NCBI GenBank assembly: GCA_037954665.1
Contig: JBBMOL010000230.1
Coordinates: forward strand, 558,001-622,000
Direction of reading: 5' to 3'
From: Laguncularia racemosa
Lineage: Eukaryota; Streptophyta; Magnoliopsida; Myrtales; Combretaceae
DNA length: 64,000 bases
In this document: positions 34,011 through 45,317 of the stretch, in pieces
Numbering within the stretch: the first letter of the stretch is position 1
How the letters are laid out: every line of letters starts with the position of its first letter
The notes under the pieces: generated by a model
The model's input: only the letters and a program-made list of their open reading frames with translations
What the model was told of the DNA's origin: nothing
The model's database searches: none
Translations under genes and position numbers: made by a program

Positions 34011-37000
34011 ATGCCTTCATATGCTAAATTCATGAAAGAGCTTCTCAACAAAAAGCGAAGAATCGATGAGAATGAACTCGTTATGCTTATAGGAGAATGT
34101 TCAATGATTCTTCAAAAGAACTTAACAAATATGCCAAGAAAACAAAGAGATCAGGGGAGTTTTAATGTTCGTTGCACAATTAGAAATGTTTATTTTGATA
34201 AAGTTCTTGTTGATTCAGGTGCAAGTATAAATTTGATCCCTATCTCTATTTTCAGGAAATTGGGACTTGGAGATTGTAAGGAGACCAATGTCACCTTGCA
34301 ACTTGCTGATAGAAGTATCAAATATCCAAGAGGTATTGTAGAGAATGTTCTTGTAAAAGTGGATAAGTTCTATTTTCCAGTCGATTTCATTGTTTTGGAG
34401 ATGGAAGAGGATAGAGAAGTGCCCATGATTCTTGGCCGACCATTCCTAGCAACAGGTAAAGCTTTAATTGATGTGGAACAAGGTAAGCTCACTTTAAGAG
34501 TTATAGATGAAGAAATAACTTTTAATGTCTATGAGGCTATGAAAAGGTTTGATGAGTGTAAGTCTTGTTACATTATTGATAGTATTGATGAGCTTATTTC
34601 TGAGTCTTTTGAGGAGAAAGCAGGTTTAAACACAATGGAGTCAGTTCTTGGAGATCTCGATGGTTGGGATGATGAAGATGAGCCTATGGAAGAATGTGTG
34701 GATCAAGTAGCTGAAATCAAGGCTCGATACTATGAGGAATTGAGCACAAGTGCAACAAAATTGGTGCCATCTTTGACACACCCTCCGGTGCTAGAACTTA
34801 AACCTTTACCTAGTCATTTAAAATATGCTTATTTAGGGATGGATGATACTTTGCCAATAATCATTTCTTCTTGTTTGATAGATGATCATGAGCAACAACT
34901 CTTAGGAGTTCTTAAGGAGCATAAGGAGGCGATAGGATAGACCATTGCAGATATCAAGGGAATCAACCCTCTAGTATGTACTCATCGGATATTCCTAGAA
35001 GCTGAGTGTAAACCTATAGTTCAACCATAGAGACGACTCAACCTAATTCTCAAGGAGGTAGTAAAGAAAGAAGTTCTCAAGCTACTGGATTCAGGTATTA
35101 TCTATCCTATCTTAGATAGTAAATGGGTTAGTCCAGCGTAAGTAGTGCCAAAAAGGGTGGTATGACTGTACTGAAGAATGAGTCCAATGAATTAATTCCT
35201 ACTTGTACCATGTCTGGGTGGAGAGTTTCTATTGACTATAGGAAAGTGAATGATGCCACCCGTAAAGACCATTTCCCTCTCCCATTTATAGATCAAATGT
35301 TAGAAAAACTTGCGGGGCATGAGTATTATTGTTTTTTAGATGATTATTCTAGTTATAATCAAATTCATATAGCACCCGAGGACCAGGAGAAAACCACCTT
35401 TACTTGTCCTTATGGAACTTTTGCCTTTAAGAGAATGCCCTTTGGTCTCTACAATACACTTGCTGCTTTCCAGAGGTGTATGATGTGTATATTTTCTGAC
35501 TTGCTAGAAAATTTCATTGAAATATTCATGGATGATTTTTCTGTCTTTGGTAAATCCTTTGAATCTTATCCGACAAATTTAGACTGTGTGCTCAAGAGAT
35601 GTAAGGAGACTAATCTACTTTTGAACTGGGAGAAATGTCATTTTATGGTAAGTGAGGGAATTGTCTTAGGTCATAAGGTATCAGGAAAAGGGATTGAAGT
35701 TGATCGAGCAAAAGTGGAAGTGATTGAGAAGTTGCCACCACCCACTTCAGTCAAAGGAGTTAGAAGTTTCCTTGGACATACTAGCTTCTATCGAAGATTT
35801 ATCAAGGACTTCTCTAAAATCTCTAAACCCCTTTGCAATTTACTTGAAAAAGATGCTGCGTTTAATTTTGATGATAATTGTTTGTAGGCATTCAACCTAT
35901 TGAAGGAGAAGCTCACTTCTGCACCTGTGATTGTAGCACCTAATTGGGAGCTTCCATTTAAGCTTATGTGCGATGCCAGCGATTATGCTGTAGGAACGGT
36001 GCATGGGCAGAGAAAAGGTAAGATATTTCATGTAATATATTATGCTAGTAGAACTTTAAATGAGGTCCAGCGAAACTATGCCACCACTGAGAAAGAGCTT
36101 TTAGTTATTATATTTGCTTGTTGGTGGGTGTCGAATCCAACAAAAATAAAACCTACTCCTAGACAATTATATGATTTGCATATAGTGGTGAGTAGGGTCG
36201 AATCCACAGGGATTGGTAAAGATATTTCTATTCAAAGAGAACAATAAGAAAAAGGAAAATGGGGGGGTTTTGTTTGTGAATCAAATAAAATAAAACAAGG
36301 TAAGAAAATCAAATATTGGTAAAAGCCTAGCCAAAGGAATCAAGATGGTTTAATTCTAGGAATTGATCATCGATGCAAATGTTCTCTATTCTTGTTCTAG
36401 ATAAATTAGTTATGGTTATTAACAAGCTCTAACAACCTATCTCTCCTTACTTCCTCGATAACCTCAGACAAGCGCTTTGAATTATTTCTCTTATTGATTA
36501 AACAACCCTTAGACAAGCGCTTAGGATTTAATCTATCAATAGCATTAAGATCTAGAGAGACCACCAATTCATGCCAATAGATTATAAGATAACCTATTTA
36601 AACATGATCACACACCTCCATAACATGAATTCGATCATCTCTTTTATAACCAAACATGTTATTGTGTCACTAAGACTAGAACAATCAAACAATTACGGAT
36701 TTGACGTGCTAGTTGACAATATATTAACTTGCTAATTGAGTAGAAGAGCTCTATTCATACCAATCAACAAAGATAATAATGACAAAACGATTAGAAGATA
36801 TATGAATACCCAAAAGCAAAGAATAGAATAAATACAAGTTAATTAGACCTCACAATTCGTGGAGAATTAAACATCTATGACCCTTTGGCTAGAAAAGTAG
36901 CTTAGCTACACATGTTCATCAATAAAACGAAAATAAAAGATAGAAACATAATGAACCCGGTTGCTTGCTCTGCCTCCACGTTTCCTTCTTCAAGATCCAA

Positions 37001-39315
37001 GATTCCGAGATCAAAAGTTGTCCTAACCCTCTAGGGTTGGCTCTATTTATACTATTAGATGGATAGCATGTGATCTTTTGCTAGCAAGATACGAAAATAT
37101 CTTTCCTTTTTCAAGTAGATTTCGAGAAGTGAAGATACGTCTGCCTGGCACGCCTCACCACATGGCCGTAGGTTAAGCCGTGCCATCCTCTGTGCATATT
37201 CTTCAAGTCTTCAACCGCGCCCAGTGTGAACCACGGTTACACACACGGCCAGATTTAAAGCCGTGCTTTCGTCTGTGCATAATCTTCAAGTCTTCATCCG
37301 TGTCCAATGTGTAGCACGATTACACCCACGGCTAGATTTCAAGCCGTGTCTTCATCTGGTTGATGTTCCACACTTTCTTCTCCTTGGCACATCTATCTTC
37401 CACCACGGCTTCAAGCACGGTTTATCCCACGGGTTCCACCACGGCCGTGCCTTAAGCCGTGTCTCTCTCTGTTCAAAGACCTCATTTTCGCCTTCTTGTC
37501 CAGTGTGTAACACGGTTTGAACCTTGGCCGTGCCTCAAACCGTGCTTTCTCCGGTGGTGTAATTTCTTGTCTTGATCCAAGTTGTAGATGACTTCTCTAA
37601 AATACTTGAATTAGCATCTTTGACTCCATTTAACATGATTTATCACGATGATAGAATTAAAGTACCATTTCCTTATGATTTCTATAAAATCAATAATAAT
37701 TTAACACAATTTATACTATAAAGATTGAGTATAAAATGGCTCTATCACTTGGGACAAGTTTCGGCCTTATTTGATAGGTTCTAAGATCATAGTATATACA
37801 GATCATGCAGCTCTTAAATATTTGTTTGCTAAAGCTGATACTAAGCCAAGGTTGATCCGTTAGATTTTACTGCTACAAGAGTTTGATTTGGAAATCAAAG
37901 ACAAAAAGGGAACTGAGAATGTTTTACCTTATCACTTATCCTGGTAAAAATCTGAATGTTCAGATTCACCTAATAATGAAAAGTTCCCTGATGAACAATT
38001 GTATGAAGTAGAAATCAAAGGACTACCTTGGTATGCTGACATTGTAAATTATTTGGTTAGTAAAATCACACCATATGGTTTATCATATCAACAGAAAAAA
38101 AAGTTTTTGCATGATGTGAAATTTTATTTTTGGGATGAACCATATCTGTTCAAATATTGTGCTAACCAAATAATTAGACGATGTGTCCCAGAAAATGAAC
38201 AGCTTAGCATCATTCAGCATTGTCATTCAAAAGAAGCAAGAGGTCATTTTGGGGTGGAAAGAACTGCAGCAAAGATTTTATCTTGTGGGTTTTATTGGCC
38301 CAGGTTATTTCACGATTGTAGGAACTACATTATGTCATGTGCTCAATGCCAGAAGACTAGTAACATTTCTAGGAGACATGAATTACCACAGAACAACATT
38401 CTTGTAATAGAGCTCTTTGATGTATGGGGGATAGACTTTATGGGTCCTTTCCCTTAATCTTTTTCAAAAAAATACATTCTCTTAGCTGTCGACTATGTTT
38501 CAAAATGGGTAAAAGTTGTTGCTCTACAAAGTAATGATGCTAGAGTTGTGGTTAGATTTTTGAAAAAGAACATATTTTCAAGATTTGGGGTACCTAGAGC
38601 TATTATTATTGATGGGGGATCGCATTTCTGCAACAGGCAATTTGAAAAACTTTTATCAAAATATGGGGTAACTCATAAAATTGCCACCCCTTATCATCTA
38701 CAGACTTCTGGTTAAGTCGTGATATCCAATAGGGAGATTAAGCATATTTTAGAGAAAATAGTCAATGCATCTAGAAAAGATTGGTCTTTAAAACTTGATG
38801 ATGCATTGTGGGCTTATAGAACTGCTTTTAAAACCCCTATAGGAATGTCCCCATACAAGATAGTCTTTGGTAAATCATGTCATCTCCCAGTAGAGCTAGA
38901 GCACAAGGCATACTGGGCCATAAAATTCCTTAACTTTGATTTACAAGCTACAGGTAAAAAGCGATTGCTCCAGTTGAATCAATTGGCGGAAATGAGAGAT
39001 GAAGCATATGAGAATGCTAGGATATATAAGGAGCGGACTAAGCGATGGCATGATAGGAACATATTAAAATGAGAGTTTCTTTCGGGCCAGAAAGTTTTAT
39101 TATATAACTCTCGATTAAAATTATTCCCAGGTAAGTTAAGATCCCGATGGTTTGGACCATTTATTATTTCACAAGTTTTTTCTTATAGCACAGTGGAATT
39201 GAAAGCAGAAGACAATCGAACTTTCAAGGTGAATGGCCATATTCTCAAGCATTACCATGATAGGGAATATCTTGATAAAGATACCACCATTGTGGATCTT
39301 ACTTCCCCAAGGTAA
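34011..39315 (+). pseudogene. pol: Protease-RT-RNase H-integrase of element U, broken and interrupted by solo LTR V
   Basis: Protease: VLVDSGASINLIPISIF (about 34205-34255) and MILGRPFLATGKALID (34420-34470). RT (35162-35890): KVNDATRKDHFPLPF, RMPFGL, FMDDFSVFG, with intact Asp-Asp. RNase H starts LMCDASDYAVGTVHGQ (about 35965) and is cut at 36121 by V, resuming at 37753 with DKFRPYL. Integrase: HHCC motif (HCHSKEARGHFGVERT...CAQCQ, about 38215-38350), WGIDFMG, DGGSHFCN, and E in VISNREIKHI. Stop at 39313-39315. Stops at 34938, 35029, 35885, 38456 and others are mainly C-to-T or G-to-A changes relative to S. Confidence 0.88.
36122..37747 (-). mobile_element. Solo LTR V (1626 bp) inside RNase H of element U
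   Basis: It is inserted in the codon run for A-C-D-K-F of RNase H. Flanks are CTTGT (36117-36121) and CTTGG (37748-37752), a TSD with one later change. Ends are TGGTGGGTGTC and CTCTATCA on the plus strand, so it reads TGATAGAGCC...CCACCA on the minus strand. GGTCGAATCCACAGGGA near the left end is typical of Athila/Tat LTR 3' ends. It has no internal region. CACGGCC..GCCGTGT..TCTGTGCA repeats occupy 37155-37545. Confidence 0.85.
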
Positions 39316-39356
39316 GAAAAAGGAAAGTCAGGCTAGAGACTTTAAACTAAGCGCTC

Positions 39357-39374
39357 CATGGGAGGCAGCCCATG
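39357..39374 (+). other. Conserved post-pol hairpin (element U copy)
   Basis: CATGGG AGGCAG CCCATG, a perfect 6-bp stem and 6-nt loop, 41 nt after the pol stop and just after AAGCGCTC. Same place and loop in S, a weaker stem in T. Confidence 0.75.
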
Positions 39375-40699
39375 CTTAAGGAAATAAAGATTCGGTGCAC
39401 TGAGGATTTGGAAGTCACATTTGAACTCACTTGTTCCGAAGCACTTCTATTTCAGGGAAGTTCCGTTTTTCCCAATTTACTTTTATCAGTTTTTACTCTC
39501 CTTTTGTGCATATCAGATAGACAATTGGGACATTATCTAAGTTAAGTGTGGGGGAGTAATTCTAGACTGATTTTTATATGATGATAATAAGATGCTTGTT
39601 CTGTTATAGAATATTTAATAACTTCCCTATCTTGAACTAATTTGTTTTTTATCTGGAGAGGGTACTATAATATTAAAAAAAAAAAGGAGAAGAACTTGAC
39701 TCATTGAGGTGCCATACTCACTAACTGTTGTAACTGATTTACTTAGTTGAAATTAAATAGTAAAATCTTTAAGGACTAATTTTTCCTTATGTTTAGCTTT
39801 TGAATTTGAAGTCTAAGAGTAGGTCAAGTCCTCTTGTGCAAAATAAGCAAGTTTACTTCTAGGTGAATTTGGCTAGTATATTTTCTTTTGAATTTCTTTG
39901 AGAGTATTTTAACATACAATGAAAGAGGTAAAAGAAATTCTTTTCTTAGTGATTCCTAAAGAAAAAAAAAATGCAGGGAAATTCAAAGCCTTTACTCCAA
40001 TGACTCAGGCAACTGAGTTAAGAGTATCTAATCATAAATGTTAGTGTGAGGAAGAGTTCGTAGGGGTCCCTTTAAAACCTGGTCACTTGGGTGATGAGCC
40101 CGGATATGCCGACACAATGAACTCACAATAACGAGAAGAGTGGAAAGGCAAAATTTAAGTACTTTAATAGAAACCAAGTTGATATGGGTAGGCTTTACTC
40201 CCTCAGAAGAGTGAAGTTTGACTCCGTTGTCAATTTTGGTAATTTAAATAAACTTGACCAATCAAATCAAAGAGTAAAATGAGACTTGAAAAAGGGAGAA
40301 AATTTGGGGAAAGAATGGATACCATATGCTTTCATTGTGTGTTAACTTATTTAGATAAGTAATTAGAGAGATTATATACTTGCTAGTTGCTAGTGAATTT
40401 TAATTGAGTACTTTGCCTTGTTGGACTGAGAATTTACTTTTTGAAATAAGAATTCTATTGTTAAACATTAGGATTGGAAGATTATTCTTTCTAGATCAAC
40501 TACTAAATTTTAACTATGGTACATTAGTTACATATTTCCATGTTAGTTAGAGTAGTACGCACCAACCATTCAAGTCAATAATCATGAAAGAAAGAATGAA
40601 TGAGTTGTTGAAAGAAGGAAATTTTGTACTTTCAATAACACATTATTACATTGATTTTATTTCACTTGGGGACAAGCGAAAGTTCAAGTGTGGGGGAGT
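39375..40699 (+). other. 3' noncoding region and PPT of element U
   Basis: About 1.3 kb with no long ORF, so the extra ORF of T and S is absent. Module 1 is at 40062-40113 (GGGGTCCCTTTAAAACC, GTGATGAGCCCGG) and module 2 at 40180-40230, including a hairpin CTTTACTC CCTCAGAA GAGTGAAG at 40193-40216. The PPT is AGTGTGGGGGAGT at 40687-40699, directly before the LTR. Confidence 0.7.
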
Positions 40700-41594
40700 T
40701 GATAACAGCATATTATCTCATGGTTTAGTGTTTGAATTCTTTCCAACTTTATCACAAAATTGGTGATTTCTGATCTTTATTTATTTATGCAATTTTGTGA
40801 CTTGTGTTTATATTATTCATGAATTCTATCAAATATTCCATTGTAACTTGTGCATTCATTGTTAAATCTATGGCTAGCTAGATTCATTGTTAAATCTAGT
40901 CATGTTATTAGATTAAGGTATTTGTGGATTATTCATAATTGCAAATTTCAATTGAAATTCTTAAAGGTTTTAATTGTTAGAAATTTTATCAATAAGGGAG
41001 TTAAGATAGAATTTGGTAGGGATTCTTAATTGGATTAGTATAACAAAGCGGAAGCGGCGTTAATTAGTTGAATTAGGGTTTATCTAAAGTTTAAAGCAAT
41101 GTTCTAAGTAATTATCCACAAAGGAATTAGGGGTAATTGCATTAAGGCATTAGGCAATCATAGCATTAGGAAGTGTATGGATGTAATTTAGAATCCTTTG
41201 TTAATTAGAGATATGGAAGTTGACTAATTAATTGAAGGTTTATGGTTATAAACCCATTTGAATAACCATACATAGGTTACTCTAAATAACATGATGGCAA
41301 TTTGATTAGCGTGTCTAGGGTGAATTTTTAATTCCCACCTTCTCAATTGAAAGGTTTATTTTATAATATTCTCATAGTTCTTGTTTGAGTAGATTTTATT
41401 TCAGTTTTTAATTAAGTAGTTAAAAGGATCTTTCTTTGAATTGCCTAGATATCAGTAAAAGTTATTATAGGTTTAGTAATCTCTTTAGTCCTCGAGGGAT
41501 CGACACTCTACTCACCTATATATTACTTGATTCCAACCTAGTATACTTGCTAGAGAATTCACTACTATTTTATATATATAGTTCACAGTGATCA
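40700..41594 (+). repeat. 3' LTR of element U (895 bp, internally deleted)
   Basis: Same ends as the 5' LTR, but about 600 bp are missing after CTCATGGTTTAGTG (about 40730). The lost part includes all of the palindromic CACGGCCGTG block. Confidence 0.88.
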
Positions 41595-41900
41595 AAAAGC
41601 TAAATCTATCGCTTGTTATATCATTAATAAAGTCAATATAAGGCCCTTTACAAGCTAAATATTTTATGAACTTTTCAAAGGTAAGAAAGTAATAGTATCT
41701 TATTTTCCTGTTTCCAGAAGAAAGTGTTTTGTTAAAAAAGAAAAAAAGTTCTAATTAAGGAAAATCTATATAAAGAGCGAATGAAGCAATCTTTCATAGA
41801 TATTCACTTAATAGTAAAGTGCATCCTATGGATAATAAATAGTCTAAAGTAGTTAAAGATTTGCTAATGAAATGAGAAGAAAAGAGTTTGATGGCGAAGC
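41595..41900 (+). pseudogene. pol: copia integrase C-terminal fragment (right part of W)
   Basis: Reads AKSIACYIINKVNIRPF, a stop, then FYELFKGKKVIVSYFPV and CFV, then degraded FDAKSDEAIFLGYS-like sequence (about 41770-41805). It is collinear with copia integrase and directly continues 30763. The RT domain that should follow is absent. Confidence 0.75.
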
Positions 41901-41939
41901 TCTACCGATCTTTAATAATCAGGTTAGATTATCTAAGGA

Positions 41940-42364
41940 TCGTTAAGTCTCCCAATGTGATTTTGATGATAACAAAATACATAGATAAGTGTTTACAAAC
42001 AAGTCTCAATTCAAAAAGACTAGAATTTATATATATATATATATATATAAAGATACAACTATATCATTAGAAAAGATCAAAAGATATATTATGAAGACTA
42101 AGGAATAATAAGTTGTCAACAAATATTTGGAGAGTAAGCATTCAAAAAGATGAAAATAGATACTCTAATAAGAAGATAAGATTTCCAAAAGTTTACAAGG
42201 ATAAAGGCAAATGCGATTAAGACCCAACTATACTAGTTGAATATATTTTGATAATATATTTGACTTGTTCCACTTATGTATGAATATTTATCTTTTGGGA
42301 TATCTAAAGTAGGTTTTACACATTGGAATAACTAGAAATCATGGATCAATTCGCATTTATTAAA
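41940..42364 (+). other. AT-rich 3' part of W, probable LTR remnant
   Basis: No coding signal. It begins near GATTTTGATGATAACAAA and includes an (AT)n run at 42028-42049. Q is inserted at 42365. A SIRE-type LTR identity is only a resemblance. Confidence 0.4.
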
Positions 42365-43147
42365 TGATGAGATCCATGATGAGAGTCAAGCCGGAAGAAG
42401 GAATGTGGATCCTCTTGAAGTGCCGCCTGGACCGATCGCAAGAAGTCGAGCGAAACGACTCAAGGAAGCACTTAACGGGTCAATAAAAGATGTCCATGAA
42501 GCCGGAAAGGATTGGAGCAATCATGAAGTTGGAATGGATTGGAACAACCATAAGAAAGACCCTTGCTCTTATACAAGTCACACCAGACACGGGTTGAAGA
42601 GGGTGTGTATTTTCAAGGCACGACCGTGTAGAAATGTCAAGATTGCACAGAATCATACACGGTCAGACACACGGCTAAAAGGCATGGCTGTGTAAGGAGA
42701 CAAGAATTGGCACAGAATCATACACGGCTAAAGTACACGCCGTGTATCCCCTACCGGACAACTTGTTCTGTTTCGCGTTTTTACGCAACTTATCTAAGCT
42801 ACGTCGTTTTGGACTTGTTTTTCACGAATTGTAACCCTAGTAAAAAAGCTCCTAGGGTTTAGAACAACAAAGAATTTACATCTTTGAACATTAAACACTT
42901 TTGAGAGGCACCTCTCTTGGTTCTTCAAGAACTAAATCGAACTTATCGGATTAATTTCCGTGGCGTTCATCCGAACTTATCAATCGGTCTTTCTTCCCGA
43001 TTGTGGCGTCTTCATTTTATACCAAGGTTCTTGTCTCGCTTATAGACAACGGGTCGCGGTTTCCACTTTAGGTGTTTGGCATCGTAGGCAACGAATTCCG
43101 AACGTATTGGTATTGGGTTTTGTCACGGGTTGGCGTGGTTTGTATCA
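42365..43147 (+). repeat. 5' LTR of element Q (783 bp)
   Basis: It runs from TGATGAGATCC to TTTGTATCA. An open frame from 42405 encodes DPLEVPPGPIARSRAKRLKE, the family peptide that extends Pol into the 3' LTR in CRM elements. ACACGGTC, ACACGGCT and ACACGCCGTGTAT motifs lie at 42615-42755, a shorter version of the R array. Confidence 0.9.
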
Positions 43148-43150
43148 GTT

Positions 43151-43160
43151 TGGTATCAGA
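43151..43160 (+). promoter_or_regulatory. Primer-binding site, initiator tRNA-Met (element Q)
   Basis: TGGTATCAGA then TC, 3 nt after the LTR. The last bases differ from the canonical TGGTATCAGAGC. Confidence 0.88.
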
Positions 43161-43656
43161 TCTTAGGTTTGTCAAAACATCATGTTCGGTTGAGGAAGGT
43201 AATATCAAAAACCCTAACTCCAATTATTCATATCAATTATCGTATTCAATTTCGTAGCATTGATTGTCTTTTGATAGTGCAATATCGACTAGGCGATTGT
43301 TAAAAAAACAAAAAAGAGTAAAAATCACTACAAAAGAAAAAAGAAGAGAAAAGAAAAGAAAAGAAAAACGTGATCAAGAGCAACAACCAAGACAAAAAAA
43401 AAAATTCGGATAGAAAAATAGAGGAAAATTTACGAACCCTAGAGTTGTTTTGAATTCTACGGAAGGAAATTGGTGTAGTTTGGGTTAGTTCCAAGAGAAT
43501 TGAGAAGAGGAATTGGCGAGTTGATATCATCATTATTTGTGAGAATACACGAGTGACTGTGTGATATCATCATTTGAGCAAAACATGTAAGGGAGTGTAT
43601 CGTGAGGTTTAATTTTATATATATTTGTGTTAGTACTAATCTTTTCTGTAGGGATA
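43161..43656 (+). other. Leader of element Q
   Basis: Noncoding, with an AAAGAAAAGAAAAG-type purine tract (about 43300-43420) matching the leaders of A and R. Nothing coding recognised. Confidence 0.65.
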
Positions 43657-45317
43657 ATGTCGAGACAACATTCTCCTGAAGGTGAGAGGGGAAGGTTTGA
43701 TGCTAGGTTAGTAATTGAGGCGTTGAGGGGTGAGATGAAGAGGATGTTCCAAGAGGGAATGGAATAAATTCATGAGACGGTAGAGCAAAGACTAGAGCAA
43801 TCCACAAATGTATTCCAATGGCGTAAGGGGGAGAGTCATTCTAAGAGAGTACCGAGGGGTGGAAATGAAATGTCGGATGATGACTTGGATGAGCCTTCTG
43901 TCGGGAGTTATAGAGGATGTAGTGGTCGGAATAGAGGAACTAGGGATTGGGAAGATAGAGGAGATAGGAATGGAGAGGATGATCAATTGAGTAGCATAAA
44001 GATGAAGATTCCTCCTTTCCAAGGGAAGAATGATGCCGAGGCGTATTTAGAGTGGGAGAAGAAGGTAGAGATGGTGTTTGATTGTCACAACTATAGTGGG
44101 AGAAAGAAAGTAAAACTTGCTGCCATTGAGTTTTCGGATTATGCTATAGTGTGGTGGGATCAACTAATGTTGAATAGGAGAAGGAGTGGCGAGCCACCTA
44201 TTGAGTCTTGGGAAGAGATGAAAAGAGTGATGAGAAGCGGTTTGTGCTTGCGTATTACTATCGTGAATTGCACAACAAGTTGCAAACTCTGAGGCAGGGA
44301 AGCCGAAGTGTAGATGAGTATTTCAAGGAGATGGAAGTCACTATGATTAGGGCAAATGTAGAGGAGGATAGAGAGGCTACAATGGCTAGGTTTCTTGCTG
44401 GGTTGAATAGAGAAATCCAAAATGTGATTGAATTGCAGCATTATGTAGAATTGGAGGATATGGTTCACATGGCTATAAAGGTTGAGAACCAGCACAAGAG
44501 GAAAGGTAGTAGTAATGCACGGTTTCCATAGGGTAATGGTTCATCCGCTTGGAAGACCAACCAATGGAAGAAAGAAGAAAAGCCTTTACCCACCAAACCA
44601 AAAGGGGAGTTGAGGCAAGCGGGTTCTACTCCTGGTAACCAAGGTAACCTTGAATCTTCTACTTCTAGAAATTGTGACATTAGATGCTTTAAATGCCAAG
44701 GTAGAGGCCATTTTGCTAGTCAATGTCCAAATAGGCGTGTGATGATTTTGTGTGATGATGGAGAGTATGAGACTGAGGGGGATAGTGAAGAAGATGATAT
44801 GCCTCCATTAGAGGATGCTAGTGATGATGAGGAGCCTGCAATGGGAAGGCTAGTGGCAGTAGTGAAGCGAGCGTTGAATGTGCAGGTGAAGGAAGAAGAG
44901 GAGGTGCAAAGAGAGAATATATTTCATACTAGATGTTATCTAGGAGATCACATTTGTAGTTTGATCATTGATGGAGGAAGTTACACCAATGTAGTGAGCA
45001 ATTTTATTGTTGAGAGGCTGGGGCTCAAAACTGTTAGACACCCTAGTCCATATAAATTGCAGTGGTTGAATGATAGTGGAGAGACTAAGGTGAGTAAGCA
45101 AGCATTGATTGGTTTTCGCATTGGTAGGTATGAGGATGAGGTGTTATGTGATGTAGTGCCAATGCAAGCATGTCATGTGTTGTTGAGGAGGCCGTGGCAA
45201 TTTGATAGGAAGGTTGTTCATGATGGCTTTTCTAATAAGTATACGCTTGTTCACCAAGGGAAAAGTTTTAACCTTAAACCTTTAACCCCTAAACAAGTGT
45301 ATGAGGACCAGTTGTAG
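43657..45317 (+). pseudogene. gag: gag-protease of element Q, broken
   Basis: It starts MSRQHSPEGERGRFDARLVI. Core: MKIPPFQGKNDAEAYLEWEK (about 44000-44065), WWDQLMLNRRR, then RELHNKLQTLRQGSRSVDEY after a one-base loss at about 44233 (AGAAGCGG against AGAAAGCGG in R). Knuckle CFKCQGRGHFASQCPNRR (about 44684-44740), an acidic linker, protease IIDGGSYTNVVSNFIVERLG (about 44960-45025). Stops: TAA 43765-43767 (CAA in A and R), TAG 44529-44531 and TAG 45315-45317 (CAG in R). Confidence 0.9.

Larger units (their letters stand above)
30764..41594 (+). mobile_element. Element U: Athila-like Ty3/gypsy element with TSD, carrying solo LTR V
   Basis: 5' LTR 30764-32285, PBS, gag, protease, RT, RNase H (interrupted by V), integrase, 3' noncoding region, PPT, 3' LTR 40700-41594. 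TSD AAAAG occurs at 30759-30763 and 41595-41599. Coding sequence is closely similar to S but full of stops. There is no extra 3' ORF, unlike T and S. Confidence 0.92.
29640..42364 (+). mobile_element. Remnant W: Ty1/copia element (SIRE/Maximus-like), split by U
   Basis: W covers 29640-30763 and 41595-42364; U occupies the middle. The left part encodes degraded zinc-knuckle, protease, Gag-pre-integrase and integrase-start sequence. The right part continues integrase (ACYIINKVNIRPF) and then passes, at about 41940, into AT-rich sequence beginning near ATTTTGATGATAACAAA, which resembles SIRE-type LTR DNA. RT and RNase H are missing between the integrase remnant and that sequence. Confidence 0.7.

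Noticed and set aside
42028..42049. (AT)n tract as a possible matrix attachment or origin site
   Set aside because: Simple microsatellite in a decayed AT-rich remnant; nothing else supports such a role.
43300..43533. Minus-strand ORF rich in Phe, Leu and Ser (membrane-like)
   Set aside because: It is a shadow of the AAAG-rich leader of Q, with no conservation beyond base composition.
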